In this document: piece after piece, positions 1 to 8,626 of the stretch
Layout: each line of letters begins with the position of its first letter
How positions within the stretch are numbered: position 1 is the first letter of the stretch
Source: Aliidiomarina minuta
GTDB taxonomy: Bacteria; Pseudomonadota; Gammaproteobacteria; Enterobacterales; Alteromonadaceae
Assembly: GCF_003987145.1 (NCBI RefSeq)
Contig: NZ_PIPL01000001.1
Location: 1,488,001 to 1,552,000, forward strand
Reading direction: 5' to 3'
Length of the DNA: 64,000 bases
Program-made: the position numbers and the translations under genes
The notes under the pieces: generated by a model
What the model saw: only the letters and a program-made list of their open reading frames with translations
Database searches by the model: none
Told to the model about the DNA's origin: nothing

Positions 1-2
1 TC

Positions 3-344
3 ACCGCCGAACTGCGCGACGAATTAGGTCTGGTCAAAAAACTAACCCGGGTGCGCCAGAAAGCCAGCCTTGAAGAGTCAAGCCCTAAGCTGAAAGAGTT
101 TCTATCAACCCTGGACCAGAAACTCGAAAACCATCGTCGCAATGTAACCGTGTTACGCATCAGAGCAGCCGAATTGCTGAAGAAAGATCCGGCTAAAGCC
201 CCTATTATCAGCTACGCAAACCGGGTCCTGTATGCAGGAACCCTCTTCCGTAGCGATGTAGAAACCAAAGCTATTCACGAAAACAGGGGCCCTTCGACCC
301 TGATTCTTAGAAACGGGAATTTTAATTACCAATATGTTGGATAA
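3..344 (+). CDS. C-terminal part of a DUF342/FapA-like protein (5' end outside window)
   Basis: The frame is open from the first bases of the window to a TAA at 344, so this is the 3' end of a longer gene and the start is not visible. The visible ~113 residues begin with a charged, helix-forming stretch (LRDELGLVKKLTR onward) that looks like a coiled coil. They end in a short beta-rich segment (RVLYAGTLFRSDVETKAI ... GPSTLILRNG) resembling the end of DUF342/FapA proteins, where a coiled coil is followed by a small beta domain. FapA-type proteins are linked to polar flagellar assembly or to cytoplasmic polymer-like scaffolds. The last 11 bases overlap the start of rsmC. The family call rests on overall layout only and is moderate. 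Confidence 0.5.
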   Translation, partial: TAELRDELGLVKKLTRVRQKASLEESSPKLKEFLSTLDQKLENHRRNVTVLRIRAAELLKKDPAKAPIISYANRVLYAGTLFRSDVETKAIHENRGPSTLILRNGNFNYQYVG

Positions 345-1314
345 AACCAGTCAGCTGCTGATCCGTCAGCAGCTATTCACCTCTGATGACGTTCTTCTGG
401 TCAATGCTCAGGACGCATACGCTGAGCAAACGGGTGCTGCCAGTCATTACCTGCACTGGGGACATTATCAGCAATTTGGTGATTTAAGAGCAAAGTTCGG
501 GGCAGAGGTACAGCAACGCGCCACACAGGTGGTGCTTTATGTTCCCAAAGAAAAGAGTCTGGCCCTGATGTTATTAGACAATCTGGCCGCTGTTATGCAG
601 CCGACCGATACTTTATACCTGGTTGGTGACAATAAAGGCGGCATTCGTTCACTGGCGAAAAAATTACCCGCCAACTGGGGTAATTGCATAAAAATAGCCA
701 GCGGCAACCATTGCCTCTTATACAGCACGCAGCTTTTAGAACCGGCGCCTTTTAACTTATCCTCATATTTGACGCCCTACCTGATTGATACTGCCGACAA
801 GACGCTCAAAGTGTTTAATTTGCCCGGGGTTTTCAGCCATCAACATCTGGATCCAGGGACCGATCTCTTATTGCAGCATCTGCCATTATCGATTTCAGGT
901 AAAGTCCTCGACTTCGCTTGCGGGAGCGGCGTAATTGCCAGTTGGCTGGGAAAGTACAGCAGTGCCGAATCAATTCACTTAAGTGATGTTAGCGCTCTGG
1001 CCCTGCAGGCAAGTCAGCATACCCTGAACGCAAACCAGGTCCAGGCAAGTTGCATTGCCAGTGATGGTCTTAACCAGGTCGCAGGGAACTACGACTGGAT
1101 CATCAGTAACCCACCGTTTCACACTGGCAAAAACACTGACTATGAAATCGCCCGGCGTTTCTTTGCAGCGGCTCCCTCTCAACTCAATAAAAACGGTCGC
1201 CTGTTGATCGTAGCTAACAGTTTTCTGCCCTATCCTGAACTGTTAGGACAATACTTCAAAACGGTCGTAGAAAAAGCTAATAATGGTCGTTTTCGGATTC
1301 TGGAGGCGCACTAA
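334..1314 (+). CDS. rsmC: 16S rRNA (guanine-1207-N2) methyltransferase RsmC
   Basis: At 326 residues this is near the usual RsmC length. The N-terminal half (about 1-165) is the degenerate methyltransferase-like domain of RsmC. The C-terminal half carries the SAM-binding motif DFACGSGV near residue 193 and the catalytic NPPFH motif at about 259-263, the signature of N2-guanine or N6-adenine methyltransferases. RsmC methylates G1207 of 16S rRNA in the 30S subunit, using SAM. The ATG at 334 lies inside the end of the preceding gene (11-base overlap), and the stop codon shares its last A with the ATG of the histidine kinase (TAATG), so the three genes are probably co-transcribed. RsmG/RlmG-type paralogues share this fold, but length and motif spacing favour RsmC. 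Confidence 0.85.
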   Translation: MLDKTSQLLIRQQLFTSDDVLLVNAQDAYAEQTGAASHYLHWGHYQQFGDLRAKFGAEVQQRATQVVLYVPKEKSLALMLLDNLAAVMQPTDTLYLVGDNKGGIRSLAKKLPANWGNCIKIASGNHCLLYSTQLLEPAPFNLSSYLTPYLIDTADKTLKVFNLPGVFSHQHLDPGTDLLLQHLPLSISGKVLDFACGSGVIASWLGKYSSAESIHLSDVSALALQASQHTLNANQVQASCIASDGLNQVAGNYDWIISNPPFHTGKNTDYEIARRFFAAAPSQLNKNGRLLIVANSFLPYPELLGQYFKTVVEKANNGRFRILEAH

Positions 1315-2933
1315 TGATATTCTCCGGATCGTTGCGCCGAGGGCTACTGTTAGTCAGCTTGCTCATTGCTACTTTGACGCTGCTTCCGGTTTTTGCTATT
1401 TACAGCACTCTTCAGTATCAGGAAATGCGGAATATATTGCTGCAACGGGCAGATAATTACGCCGAATTATTAGCCAGCAATGCCCAGCATCAAATGACAG
1501 ACGATAGCTTTGCATGGAGTGAACCCAGCTTTGAAGTTATTAGCCGTTCATCCTTCGTGCAGACGCTACATATTTATCGCTATCGCGAGAGCAACGCCGA
1601 ACTTAGTTTTCATGCTAGTTATAATCGCCCTGGTAGTCCGCCTATTGCCGCACGTTTTGCAGAAATAGAAACGCTCAGTAGTCCCGTCATTGAAGGCTCT
1701 TCCATTGAAGTAATTAAACCTGTTTATTCTACCGAAGGCATTCAGGGCTACCTCTTTTTACGCGCTGATATGCATGAGCTGTATAACTTAATGCGCCTGA
1801 CTGCTGGCAGTGCATTACTGCTGCTATTGCTGGCAATTGTACTTGCTTTATCAGGCAGCCAACTACTCAGTCGTTATTTTACACGCCCTTTAAACCGCAC
1901 TATTTCCACCATGCAGGAAGTTGCCCGCACTAAAAACTATAGTTTGCGATTGGCGGATTCCGACCTTATTGAGCTGGATATGCTGGCGCATAACTTCAAC
2001 ACTATGCTGGATCGTATTCAGCAGTATATCCGGCAACGGGAGAAAGCGGATCTTTATGCCCATCAGTTAAATACAGAACTAGAGCAACAGGTTCAACAAC
2101 GCACAGAAGCCCTGCGCCAGGCCAATCAGGAACTGCTGGATACACTGGAACAATTGCACCAGCATCAGGGTAAACAGGTTGAAGCCCAGAAAATGTCTTC
2201 ATTAAGCGAGCTGGTGGCAGGCATTTCTCATGAAATTAACACCCCGGTTGGGTTGGCCGTTACCGCGTCATCCATGATGCAGGATAAACTTTATGATATG
2301 CAGCAGGCTTTTGCCCGCGGCGAAGTTTCCAATACCCAGTTTGCCAACTTTCTGAGTGAGTCCAACGAAAACCTCGATATTATCAACCGCAACGTTAACC
2401 GCGCCGCAGATCTGGTCAATAATTTTAAAAAGCTCGCAGTAGAGCATGCTACTGAATCATATGTAGAGGTAAACCTCGCACAAATGCTAAACGACATAAT
2501 TGCCAGCGCCGACTCTTCATTATTACCAAAGGATAAATTTCCGGTGCGCCTGGATTGTCCGCCAGATATAAATATCCGCACTAAAACGGGTGTGTGGCAA
2601 CAGGTTCTATTTAATTTACTGGAAAATTCAGCATTACATGCTTTTCACGAACGAAATAGCGGAGAGATTCGGATTCAGGTGAGTTGTAACGAATTTATGG
2701 TCAAAATAGTATATAGTGATAGCGGTACTGGTGTACCTAACGACATATTACATAAAATTTTCGACCCTTTTATTACCACTAAACGTGGTAGTGGTAATAG
2801 TGGCCTTGGTATGCACCTGGTGTATAATCTGGTTACTCATACGCTAGGCGGGCGAATTACTTGCAAAAGCGAGCCTGGTGAAGGATTTGTAGTGATTATG
2901 GAATGCCCTGTTGAACAGTTGAACCTGCACTAA
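1314..2933 (+). CDS. Membrane-bound sensor histidine kinase (HAMP, HisKA, HATPase)
   Basis: This 539-residue sensor kinase has a first membrane helix at about 9-29, a periplasmic sensor region to about 160, and a second helix at about 163-184. A HAMP-like segment follows to about 240, then a Q/E-rich coiled coil. The phospho-accepting His306 sits in GISHEINTP. The ATPase domain shows the N box (NLLENSALHAF), G1 (DSGTG), F box (FDPFITTK) and G2 (GNSGLGMHL). There is no receiver or Hpt domain, so this is a classical rather than hybrid kinase. It overlaps the rsmC stop by one base. An ArcA-like regulator starts 88 bases downstream and is the likely partner. The signal sensed cannot be read from the sequence. 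The spacer to the regulator is AT-rich and could hold a separate promoter. Confidence 0.85.
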   Translation: MIFSGSLRRGLLLVSLLIATLTLLPVFAIYSTLQYQEMRNILLQRADNYAELLASNAQHQMTDDSFAWSEPSFEVISRSSFVQTLHIYRYRESNAELSFHASYNRPGSPPIAARFAEIETLSSPVIEGSSIEVIKPVYSTEGIQGYLFLRADMHELYNLMRLTAGSALLLLLLAIVLALSGSQLLSRYFTRPLNRTISTMQEVARTKNYSLRLADSDLIELDMLAHNFNTMLDRIQQYIRQREKADLYAHQLNTELEQQVQQRTEALRQANQELLDTLEQLHQHQGKQVEAQKMSSLSELVAGISHEINTPVGLAVTASSMMQDKLYDMQQAFARGEVSNTQFANFLSESNENLDIINRNVNRAADLVNNFKKLAVEHATESYVEVNLAQMLNDIIASADSSLLPKDKFPVRLDCPPDINIRTKTGVWQQVLFNLLENSALHAFHERNSGEIRIQVSCNEFMVKIVYSDSGTGVPNDILHKIFDPFITTKRGSGNSGLGMHLVYNLVTHTLGGRITCKSEPGEGFVVIMECPVEQLNLH

Positions 2934-3021
2934 GACTTGCAATTAACTATTCAAAAATCATATCCTTGTTACTTATTGTTTAATTTTTTTGCTAAAACCG
3001 CACAGAATTACAGGACTTAAT

Positions 3022-3750
3022 ATGAGCGCGAAACTTCTTATTGTGGAAGACGAAGTCGTTACCCGACAAACTCTGGCTCGCCTGTTCCAGCAAGAAGGCT
3101 ACGAAGTTTTTGACGCCGCTGACGGCAAGCAGATGGAACATATCATGGGCCAGCAGCCTGTCGATCTGATTATTATGGATGTGAATCTACCCGGCCAGAG
3201 TGGTCTGGAACTGGCAGAGTCTCTGCGCGAGCAAAAGAATATCGGTCTGGTATTTCTAACTGGCAGAGATAGCGATGAAGATCGCTTATTGGCACTGGAA
3301 CTGGGTGCTGATGATTACCTGATTAAGCCATACAATCCAAAAGAATTAACTATTCGTGTACGCAATTTATATCGGCGCATCGAGCACAGCCAACAGCCTA
3401 CCGAACCTAAAGTAGAAGGCAGTCGCGAATTTCATTTCAATGACTGGGTGTTGGACTGCGACAGTCGTTGCCTGTATTCGCCAGCGAAACAAATGTTTCG
3501 TCTGCCAAAAAGCGAATACCGTGCACTTGAATTGTTTTTAACCCAGCCAGGTAAAATTCATGACCGTGAAACCCTGGTGCGTAAAATGCTGGATCGCGAG
3601 CTGCGTCCTAACGACAGAACCGTTGATGTTGCTATTCGTCGTATTCGTCGCCACTTTGAGTCTCACCCGGAAACACCTAACCTGATTACCACCATTCACG
3701 GTGAAGGTTACCGTTTTGTCGGTGATGTACGAGTTGAAATTTCGTCTTAA
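3022..3750 (+). CDS. arcA: ArcA-like OmpR-family response regulator
   Basis: The 242-residue product starts MSAKLLIVEDE, with the ATG at 3022 preceded by AGGA; an upstream in-frame start at 2989 lacks such a site. The receiver domain (1-120) has the acidic pair in VEDE, phospho-acceptor Asp53 in IIMDVNLPG and the conserved Lys in LIKPYNP. The C-terminal winged helix contains DRTVDVAIRRIRRHFES and TIHGEGYRF, which are very close to E. coli ArcA and less like TorR. ArcA is the global regulator of respiratory genes under oxygen limitation, normally phosphorylated by ArcB or, in Shewanella, through ArcS and HptA. Here a non-hybrid kinase lies directly upstream and an Arc-type Hpt gene about 5 kb downstream. 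A hairpin follows the stop codon. A paralogue of ArcA elsewhere cannot be excluded. Confidence 0.8.
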   Translation: MSAKLLIVEDEVVTRQTLARLFQQEGYEVFDAADGKQMEHIMGQQPVDLIIMDVNLPGQSGLELAESLREQKNIGLVFLTGRDSDEDRLLALELGADDYLIKPYNPKELTIRVRNLYRRIEHSQQPTEPKVEGSREFHFNDWVLDCDSRCLYSPAKQMFRLPKSEYRALELFLTQPGKIHDRETLVRKMLDRELRPNDRTVDVAIRRIRRHFESHPETPNLITTIHGEGYRFVGDVRVEISS

Positions 3751-3768
3751 AAAGCAAGACGCAACCTG

Positions 3769-3804
3769 ACACCATTCAGTTAGAGCATTTTGACTGAATG
3801 GTGT
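3769..3804 (+). repeat. Hairpin copy 1 downstream of the ArcA-like gene
   Basis: A perfect 12-bp inverted repeat (ACACCATTCAGT / ACTGAATGGTGT) encloses a 12-base loop. No T-run follows directly, so it is a weak intrinsic terminator at best. Almost the same sequence, including the loop, occurs in the same orientation at 8580-8614. The two copies bracket the ABC/M1 peptidase gene pair. Confidence 0.8.
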
Positions 3805-3853
3805 ACTGGTTTTACCTGCCCTGCCCCCTTCACATTCTCATTTGCTTATTCTT

Positions 3854-3885
3854 TATTACAACTGGTTACTATTACAACTGGTTAC
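3854..3885 (+). repeat. Perfect 16-bp tandem repeat upstream of the ABC ATPase gene
   Basis: The unit TATTACAACTGGTTAC occurs twice head to tail with no spacer, about 120 bases before the ATG at 4007. A run of T follows. The position and exact repetition fit a regulatory-protein binding site, but no known consensus was recognised. Confidence 0.6.
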
Positions 3886-4006
3886 AATTTTTTTACAAAA
3901 ACACCACACAGTAATACTCCCCTTAAGGCATAGTAAGTCCTGGCTAAAAATTCAGCTTCGCCCTAACACAATAAAAAAACCTTAAATCAAACAAAGGGAC
4001 TTACTC

Positions 4007-4909
4007 ATGCTCAGTATTCGCAATTTATCGAAAACCTATGGTAACCAGGTCAAAGCCCTGGACAATGTCAGCCTGGATATTCCACCCGGTATGTTCGGAC
4101 TATTAGGTCCTAATGGCGCAGGCAAGTCCTCGCTTATGCGCACTATCGCCACATTGCAGGGTGCGGACAGTGGCGAAGTTGTATTTGACGGTATCAATGT
4201 GGCTGAACAGCCCCAGCAAGTCCGGGCTACTCTAGGCTACCTGCCCCAGGACTTTAATGTTTACCCAAGAATTAGCGCCTACCAACTACTCGACCATATC
4301 GCGATACTAAAAGGGATAACCAAAGCTAAAGAACGCAAAGCTTTGGTGGATCGACTATTAGAACAAACCAATCTGCATCAGGTGCGCAAGAAAGCCGTAG
4401 CTACTTTCTCTGGCGGGATGCGCCAACGCTTCGGAATTGCCCAGGCGCTGATTGGTGACCCTAAGTTAATTATTGTTGATGAACCCACTGCAGGTCTCGA
4501 CCCAGAAGAGCGTAATCGCTTTCATAACCTGCTGGCCGACATAGGCCAGCATAAAGTCGTCATTCTCTCCACACATATTGTTGAAGACGTGGCAGATCTT
4601 TGCCCGCGCATGGCCGTATTGGCCGATGGTCGCATTCAGTTAGAAGGCGAACCCCAGGTTTTAACCAATGAATTAGATGGCCAGATTTGGCGCATCACTG
4701 TGGATAAGCAGGACGTAGCAGCCACAATGGAGAATTTCCCGGTCATATCCAGTCGACTGCAAGGTGGACGCAGTGTGCTGCATGTCCTGGCCAGTGAAAA
4801 TCCCGGTGCCGGTTTCGAAACTGTCACCCCGGATCTCGAAGACGTTTACTTTGCGACCTTGCATCGTGTTCGCCAGCAACAATCCAGCACTCAAAGCAAC
4901 GCAGCCTAA
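4007..4909 (+). CDS. ABC transporter ATP-binding protein
   Basis: This 300-residue ATPase has Walker A GPNGAGKSS at 34-42, signature SGGMRQR at 135-141, Walker B LIIVDEP at 154-160 followed by the D-loop, and the switch His190 in ILSTHI. After about residue 215 a C-terminal extension follows that is common in ATPases partnered with ABC-2 type permeases. It is the energy-supplying subunit for the permease encoded 30 bases downstream. This ATPase plus permease/M1-peptidase pairing is widespread in gammaproteobacteria, but its substrate is not established. A ribosome-binding site (AAAGGGA) precedes the ATG. The upstream 250 bases are AT-rich with a 16-bp tandem repeat. No specific substrate can be read from the sequence. 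Confidence 0.9.
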   Translation: MLSIRNLSKTYGNQVKALDNVSLDIPPGMFGLLGPNGAGKSSLMRTIATLQGADSGEVVFDGINVAEQPQQVRATLGYLPQDFNVYPRISAYQLLDHIAILKGITKAKERKALVDRLLEQTNLHQVRKKAVATFSGGMRQRFGIAQALIGDPKLIIVDEPTAGLDPEERNRFHNLLADIGQHKVVILSTHIVEDVADLCPRMAVLADGRIQLEGEPQVLTNELDGQIWRITVDKQDVAATMENFPVISSRLQGGRSVLHVLASENPGAGFETVTPDLEDVYFATLHRVRQQQSSTQSNAA

Positions 4910-4939
4910 CCGCGTCCTGCAACTCACGGAGATACCCTT

Positions 4940-7900
4940 ATGTGGTTAAAACTCGTTGCTTCTGAATGGAGCTATTTAAGACGCCTGCCATCATTTTATA
5001 TCGTCAGTGCGCTATTCTTCCTGCTCGCCTTTCTGGCGATGACCATCGACAATGTGCAAATCGCCATTGGCGGGCCCAACGTCATGCAAAACGGTCCATG
5101 GTTCCTGGCTATTGCCATGGTCGTATTCAGTATTTTTGGTATGTTTGTCGTGGCGAACTTTGTCGGTAATACCGCCACCCGGGACGTCAGCTGCCGCATG
5201 GACGGTATTATTCTGGCCACTCCTGTGCCGCGCGGTGCTTACCTTTGGGGGCGGATGACCGGTGCATACCTGATTACCATGCTGGTCTTCTGCGCTATTC
5301 CTTTAGGCCTACTACTGGGTAGTTTAATGCCATGGGTAGATGCAGAACGCTTCGGCCCTACTGTGATTGCCTACTATCTCTGGCCGCTGGTAGTGCTCGT
5401 CGCCCCAACCCTGCTCTTTTGCGCGGTGCTCTTTTACGCGTTGGCGATGGCTAGTCGTTCAATGATGGGCATGTACCTGGGCGTGGTTGCCTTTTTTGTG
5501 CTCTATCTGATATCTGGCAGCTTACTTAGCGAACCTGAGCACCGCACCATCGCCGCATTAGTTGACCCTTTTGCCAGTTCAGCATACACGGAACTGACAC
5601 GCTACTGGACGGCGATTGAACGCAACACGCAAATTGTCAGTTTTGAAGGTGTACTGCTGTATAACCGGCTACTCTGGCTCGGTCTGGCTGCGCTTATTAT
5701 GGTCATTTGCCAGTTTACTCTGGATCCTCGCCGACCATTAACGGGTCGTAGCGCACGCAAACGTCAAAAACAGCTCCAGCAAAATACGTCTCCTGTACCT
5801 TCCCCGGCGGCTGCAAGCGTTCAGTTGGAACTCCCCAGGGTGCAGCAACAGAGCGGTTTTACCAGTTGGTGGCCACAACTGGTACGGCAGACTCGCTTCG
5901 AAGTGAGCCAAATAGTGAAGAGCGCACCTTTTGTGATCCTGCTGATGATCACTATGGTAATGCTCGGCACTGCACTGATGTTTGACGCCAACACCACTTA
6001 TGGTACCGCCAACTGGCCGTTTACCCGGCTGATGGTGAATGAGGTCATCAATGCAACCTCGTTGCTTGCTATGGTGGTAGTGATTTATTACAGCGCGGAA
6101 AGCGTCTGGCGAGAGCGTCAAAGCGGCATGGGGGATATCGTCGATGCCACCCCGACGCACAGCTCGGTGTTTTTCCTGTCTAAACTGGCTGGTCTGCTGG
6201 TGGTGCTGGTTGGCCTCTGTCTTGCGGCTGTCGTAGTCACCGTGCTGTATCAATTAAGCAAGGGCATGACCCAGCTGGAACTGGGGCAGTATGCACTGCG
6301 CTTAGGACTCTGGTATGTGCTACCTCTGCTGATGACTGCGGTATTGGCGGTATTTGTTCAGGTTCTCAGCCCGAATAAATTTGCCGGTATCGGTATCATG
6401 GTGGTGTTCATCATTGCCCAGTTAACCTTAAGTGCAGTCGGCCTGGAGCACAATATGTACTCCTTCTCAGCGTCTCCTGCACACATGTATAGTGATATAA
6501 ACGGCTATGGCCATTATATCGCACCACAGCTGTGGTACATGTTGTATTGGGGCGGTTTGACACTGGTGCTTGCCGTTCTGGCTTATACATTATGGCGGCG
6601 GGGATCTGAGGCGCGACTAAAAGATCGCAGCCAGCACCTGTTAGCTAAACTAGGCTGGTCTGGTGGTAGCATGATCAGCGCTGGTTTACTGGCATTCATC
6701 ATTGCAGGCACTGTGATTGTGCATAATACCCGGGTGCTTAACGAATTCACGCCGTCTAAACACGCCATGGATCTACGCGCGGAGTACGAAAAAGAACTGC
6801 GTCAATACCACGATATAGCTGTGCCCTCGATTACTGCGGTTGACCTGGAAGTTGAACTATTTCCACAACAGCGCAGCGCTGTCGCGGTCGGCGACTATGT
6901 TTTAGAAAACCAAAGTGACCAACCTATTGCGCGTGTACTCGTGCAACTTCCGCAACATGGTTCACGCGCCAGTAACACTGAAATACAGGTGGATGGCGCG
7001 CACATCGGTGAAGTGGATGCACGCTTCAACACCCAATGGCTTGAATTTGACGAGCCGCTGGCACCCGGTGACGAAACTCGCATGAGCTTCCGGGTGGAGC
7101 GCACCAACCAGGGCTTCGTCGACAAAAACGACGACCTGAGTCTGTTGTACAACGGTACCTTCATTAATAACGGTGCTTTGCTGCCAACACTTGGCTATCA
7201 AGCCCGGGCCGAGTTACAGGATCGTCACGAGCGGCGTAAGCGCGACTTACCTGCTCGCCACCCGTTACCCGATCTGGACGATGAAGCGCAGAACAGGGTC
7301 AATGCCTTCACCGGAGACACTCATTACATTGACTTTAATGTACTAGTATCGACAGAGCTGGGTCAGACCGCTATTGCACCGGGTTACTTAACGGAGCAAT
7401 GGGACGAGGGCGAGCGTGCCTATTTTCGCTATGCGATGGATGCGCCGATTCTGAACTTCTTTAACCTGATGTCTGCAGATTTAGACGTCACGGAAGATCA
7501 GCATGAGGGCGTTGCGATTAGTGTGTATCACCATGTTCGTCATGATATGAACGTGTCACGCATGATTGCCGGGGTAAAGGACTCGCTGGATTATTTCAGC
7601 ACTCACTTCGGTCCTTATCAGCATCGTCAATTGCGCATTATCGAGTTTCCGTACCGCAGTTTTGCTCAGGCGTTCCCCAATACGGTGCCATTCTCGGAAA
7701 ATATGGGTTTTGCACTCGACTTGCGTGACGAGGATGATATTGACTTCGCCTATTATGTGACGGCCCATGAGGTTGCCCACCAATGGTTTGCCCATCAAAT
7801 TACGCCGGGTAATGTACAGGGTGGTCAGGTATTAAGCGAAACCTTATCGCAGTACGCCGCCCTGATGGTGATGGAAAACACCTATGGTGAACAGGCGATG

Positions 7901-8548
7901 CGTCGCTTCCTTAAGCGTGAACTGGATCGCTACCTTTCAGCACGTAGTTTTGATGTGATTGGTGAGTCACCGCTATATCGGGTAGAAAGCCAGGCCTACA
8001 TTTATTATCAGAAAGGTTCGCTGGTCATGTACGCCTTGCGCGATTACTTAGGTGAAGAAGCAGTCAATACGGCTCTGCGTAATCTGATTAATGAGTTCCA
8101 GTACCAACATTCGCCCTATCCAAACACCCGGGATTTAATCCGCGTGTTACGGGAACAGGCCACTGACGAGCAACAGGTACTGATCACCGACATGTTTGAG
8201 CGAATCATACTCTTTGATCTGCAAACCACGGACGCTGAACTGACCGAGCTCGACAATGGCCGCTGGCAACTTAGCCTGACCATTGAAGCGCAGAAGCTGG
8301 AAGCAGACTCAATGGGCCAGGAAGAATCAGTCGACTTCACGCAAAGCTTTGATATTGGTGCACTACGTGCGCATCCTGACCAAATCAGCGATGCGGATGA
8401 TGTGTTGTATCTGCAAAAACACCCCATTTCACAAGGTGAAAACCAGATCGTGATTGAGCTTGATGAGCGTCCTGCTTTTGCCGGGATTGACCCCTTCGTC
8501 AAATTAATCAGCCGTGATGTCAGTCAGAACGTGCGTTCGGTGCGTTAG
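4940..8548 (+). CDS. ABC-2 type permease fused to an M1-family zinc aminopeptidase domain
   Basis: The 1202-residue protein has two blocks of about six membrane helices (roughly 1-260 and 325-620) separated by a Q/P-rich cytoplasmic linker (about 265-300). A large C-terminal soluble domain follows. This carries the zinc site HEVAHQW (HExxH at 943-947) with the third ligand Glu967 in LSETLSQYAAL. Nineteen residues lie between the second His and that Glu, one more than in classical M1 enzymes; from memory this spacing recurs in the fused family. The substrate-recognition GAMEN motif is replaced by a FSENMGF-type segment. The topology would place the peptidase outside the inner membrane, facing the periplasm. 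GGAG lies before the ATG. It probably forms one complex with the ATPase just upstream. The biological role of this family is not established. Confidence 0.88.
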   Translation: MWLKLVASEWSYLRRLPSFYIVSALFFLLAFLAMTIDNVQIAIGGPNVMQNGPWFLAIAMVVFSIFGMFVVANFVGNTATRDVSCRMDGIILATPVPRGAYLWGRMTGAYLITMLVFCAIPLGLLLGSLMPWVDAERFGPTVIAYYLWPLVVLVAPTLLFCAVLFYALAMASRSMMGMYLGVVAFFVLYLISGSLLSEPEHRTIAALVDPFASSAYTELTRYWTAIERNTQIVSFEGVLLYNRLLWLGLAALIMVICQFTLDPRRPLTGRSARKRQKQLQQNTSPVPSPAAASVQLELPRVQQQSGFTSWWPQLVRQTRFEVSQIVKSAPFVILLMITMVMLGTALMFDANTTYGTANWPFTRLMVNEVINATSLLAMVVVIYYSAESVWRERQSGMGDIVDATPTHSSVFFLSKLAGLLVVLVGLCLAAVVVTVLYQLSKGMTQLELGQYALRLGLWYVLPLLMTAVLAVFVQVLSPNKFAGIGIMVVFIIAQLTLSAVGLEHNMYSFSASPAHMYSDINGYGHYIAPQLWYMLYWGGLTLVLAVLAYTLWRRGSEARLKDRSQHLLAKLGWSGGSMISAGLLAFIIAGTVIVHNTRVLNEFTPSKHAMDLRAEYEKELRQYHDIAVPSITAVDLEVELFPQQRSAVAVGDYVLENQSDQPIARVLVQLPQHGSRASNTEIQVDGAHIGEVDARFNTQWLEFDEPLAPGDETRMSFRVERTNQGFVDKNDDLSLLYNGTFINNGALLPTLGYQARAELQDRHERRKRDLPARHPLPDLDDEAQNRVNAFTGDTHYIDFNVLVSTELGQTAIAPGYLTEQWDEGERAYFRYAMDAPILNFFNLMSADLDVTEDQHEGVAISVYHHVRHDMNVSRMIAGVKDSLDYFSTHFGPYQHRQLRIIEFPYRSFAQAFPNTVPFSENMGFALDLRDEDDIDFAYYVTAHEVAHQWFAHQITPGNVQGGQVLSETLSQYAALMVMENTYGEQAMRRFLKRELDRYLSARSFDVIGESPLYRVESQAYIYYQKGSLVMYALRDYLGEEAVNTALRNLINEFQYQHSPYPNTRDLIRVLREQATDEQQVLITDMFERIILFDLQTTDAELTELDNGRWQLSLTIEAQKLEADSMGQEESVDFTQSFDIGALRAHPDQISDADDVLYLQKHPISQGENQIVIELDERPAFAGIDPFVKLISRDVSQNVRSVR

Positions 8549-8579
8549 TTAAACGCCCCTACGGCATATCAAAAGGAGG

Positions 8580-8620
8580 CACCATTCAGTTAAGAGTATT
8601 TTGACTGAATGGTGTTTTTT
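8580..8620 (+). terminator. Rho-independent terminator after the ABC/M1 operon (hairpin copy 2)
   Basis: An 11-bp perfect stem (CACCATTCAGT / ACTGAATGGTG) with a 13-base loop is followed by six T, a good intrinsic terminator for the plus strand. It nearly duplicates the hairpin at 3769-3804. On the minus strand it sits just past the hptA stop but lacks a T-run there. Confidence 0.85.
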
Positions 8621-8626
8621 ATTATT

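Noticed and set aside
5738..6253. 171-codon antisense frame inside the ABC/M1 gene
   Set aside because: It is a His-rich shadow of the permease membrane segments without a ribosome-binding site.
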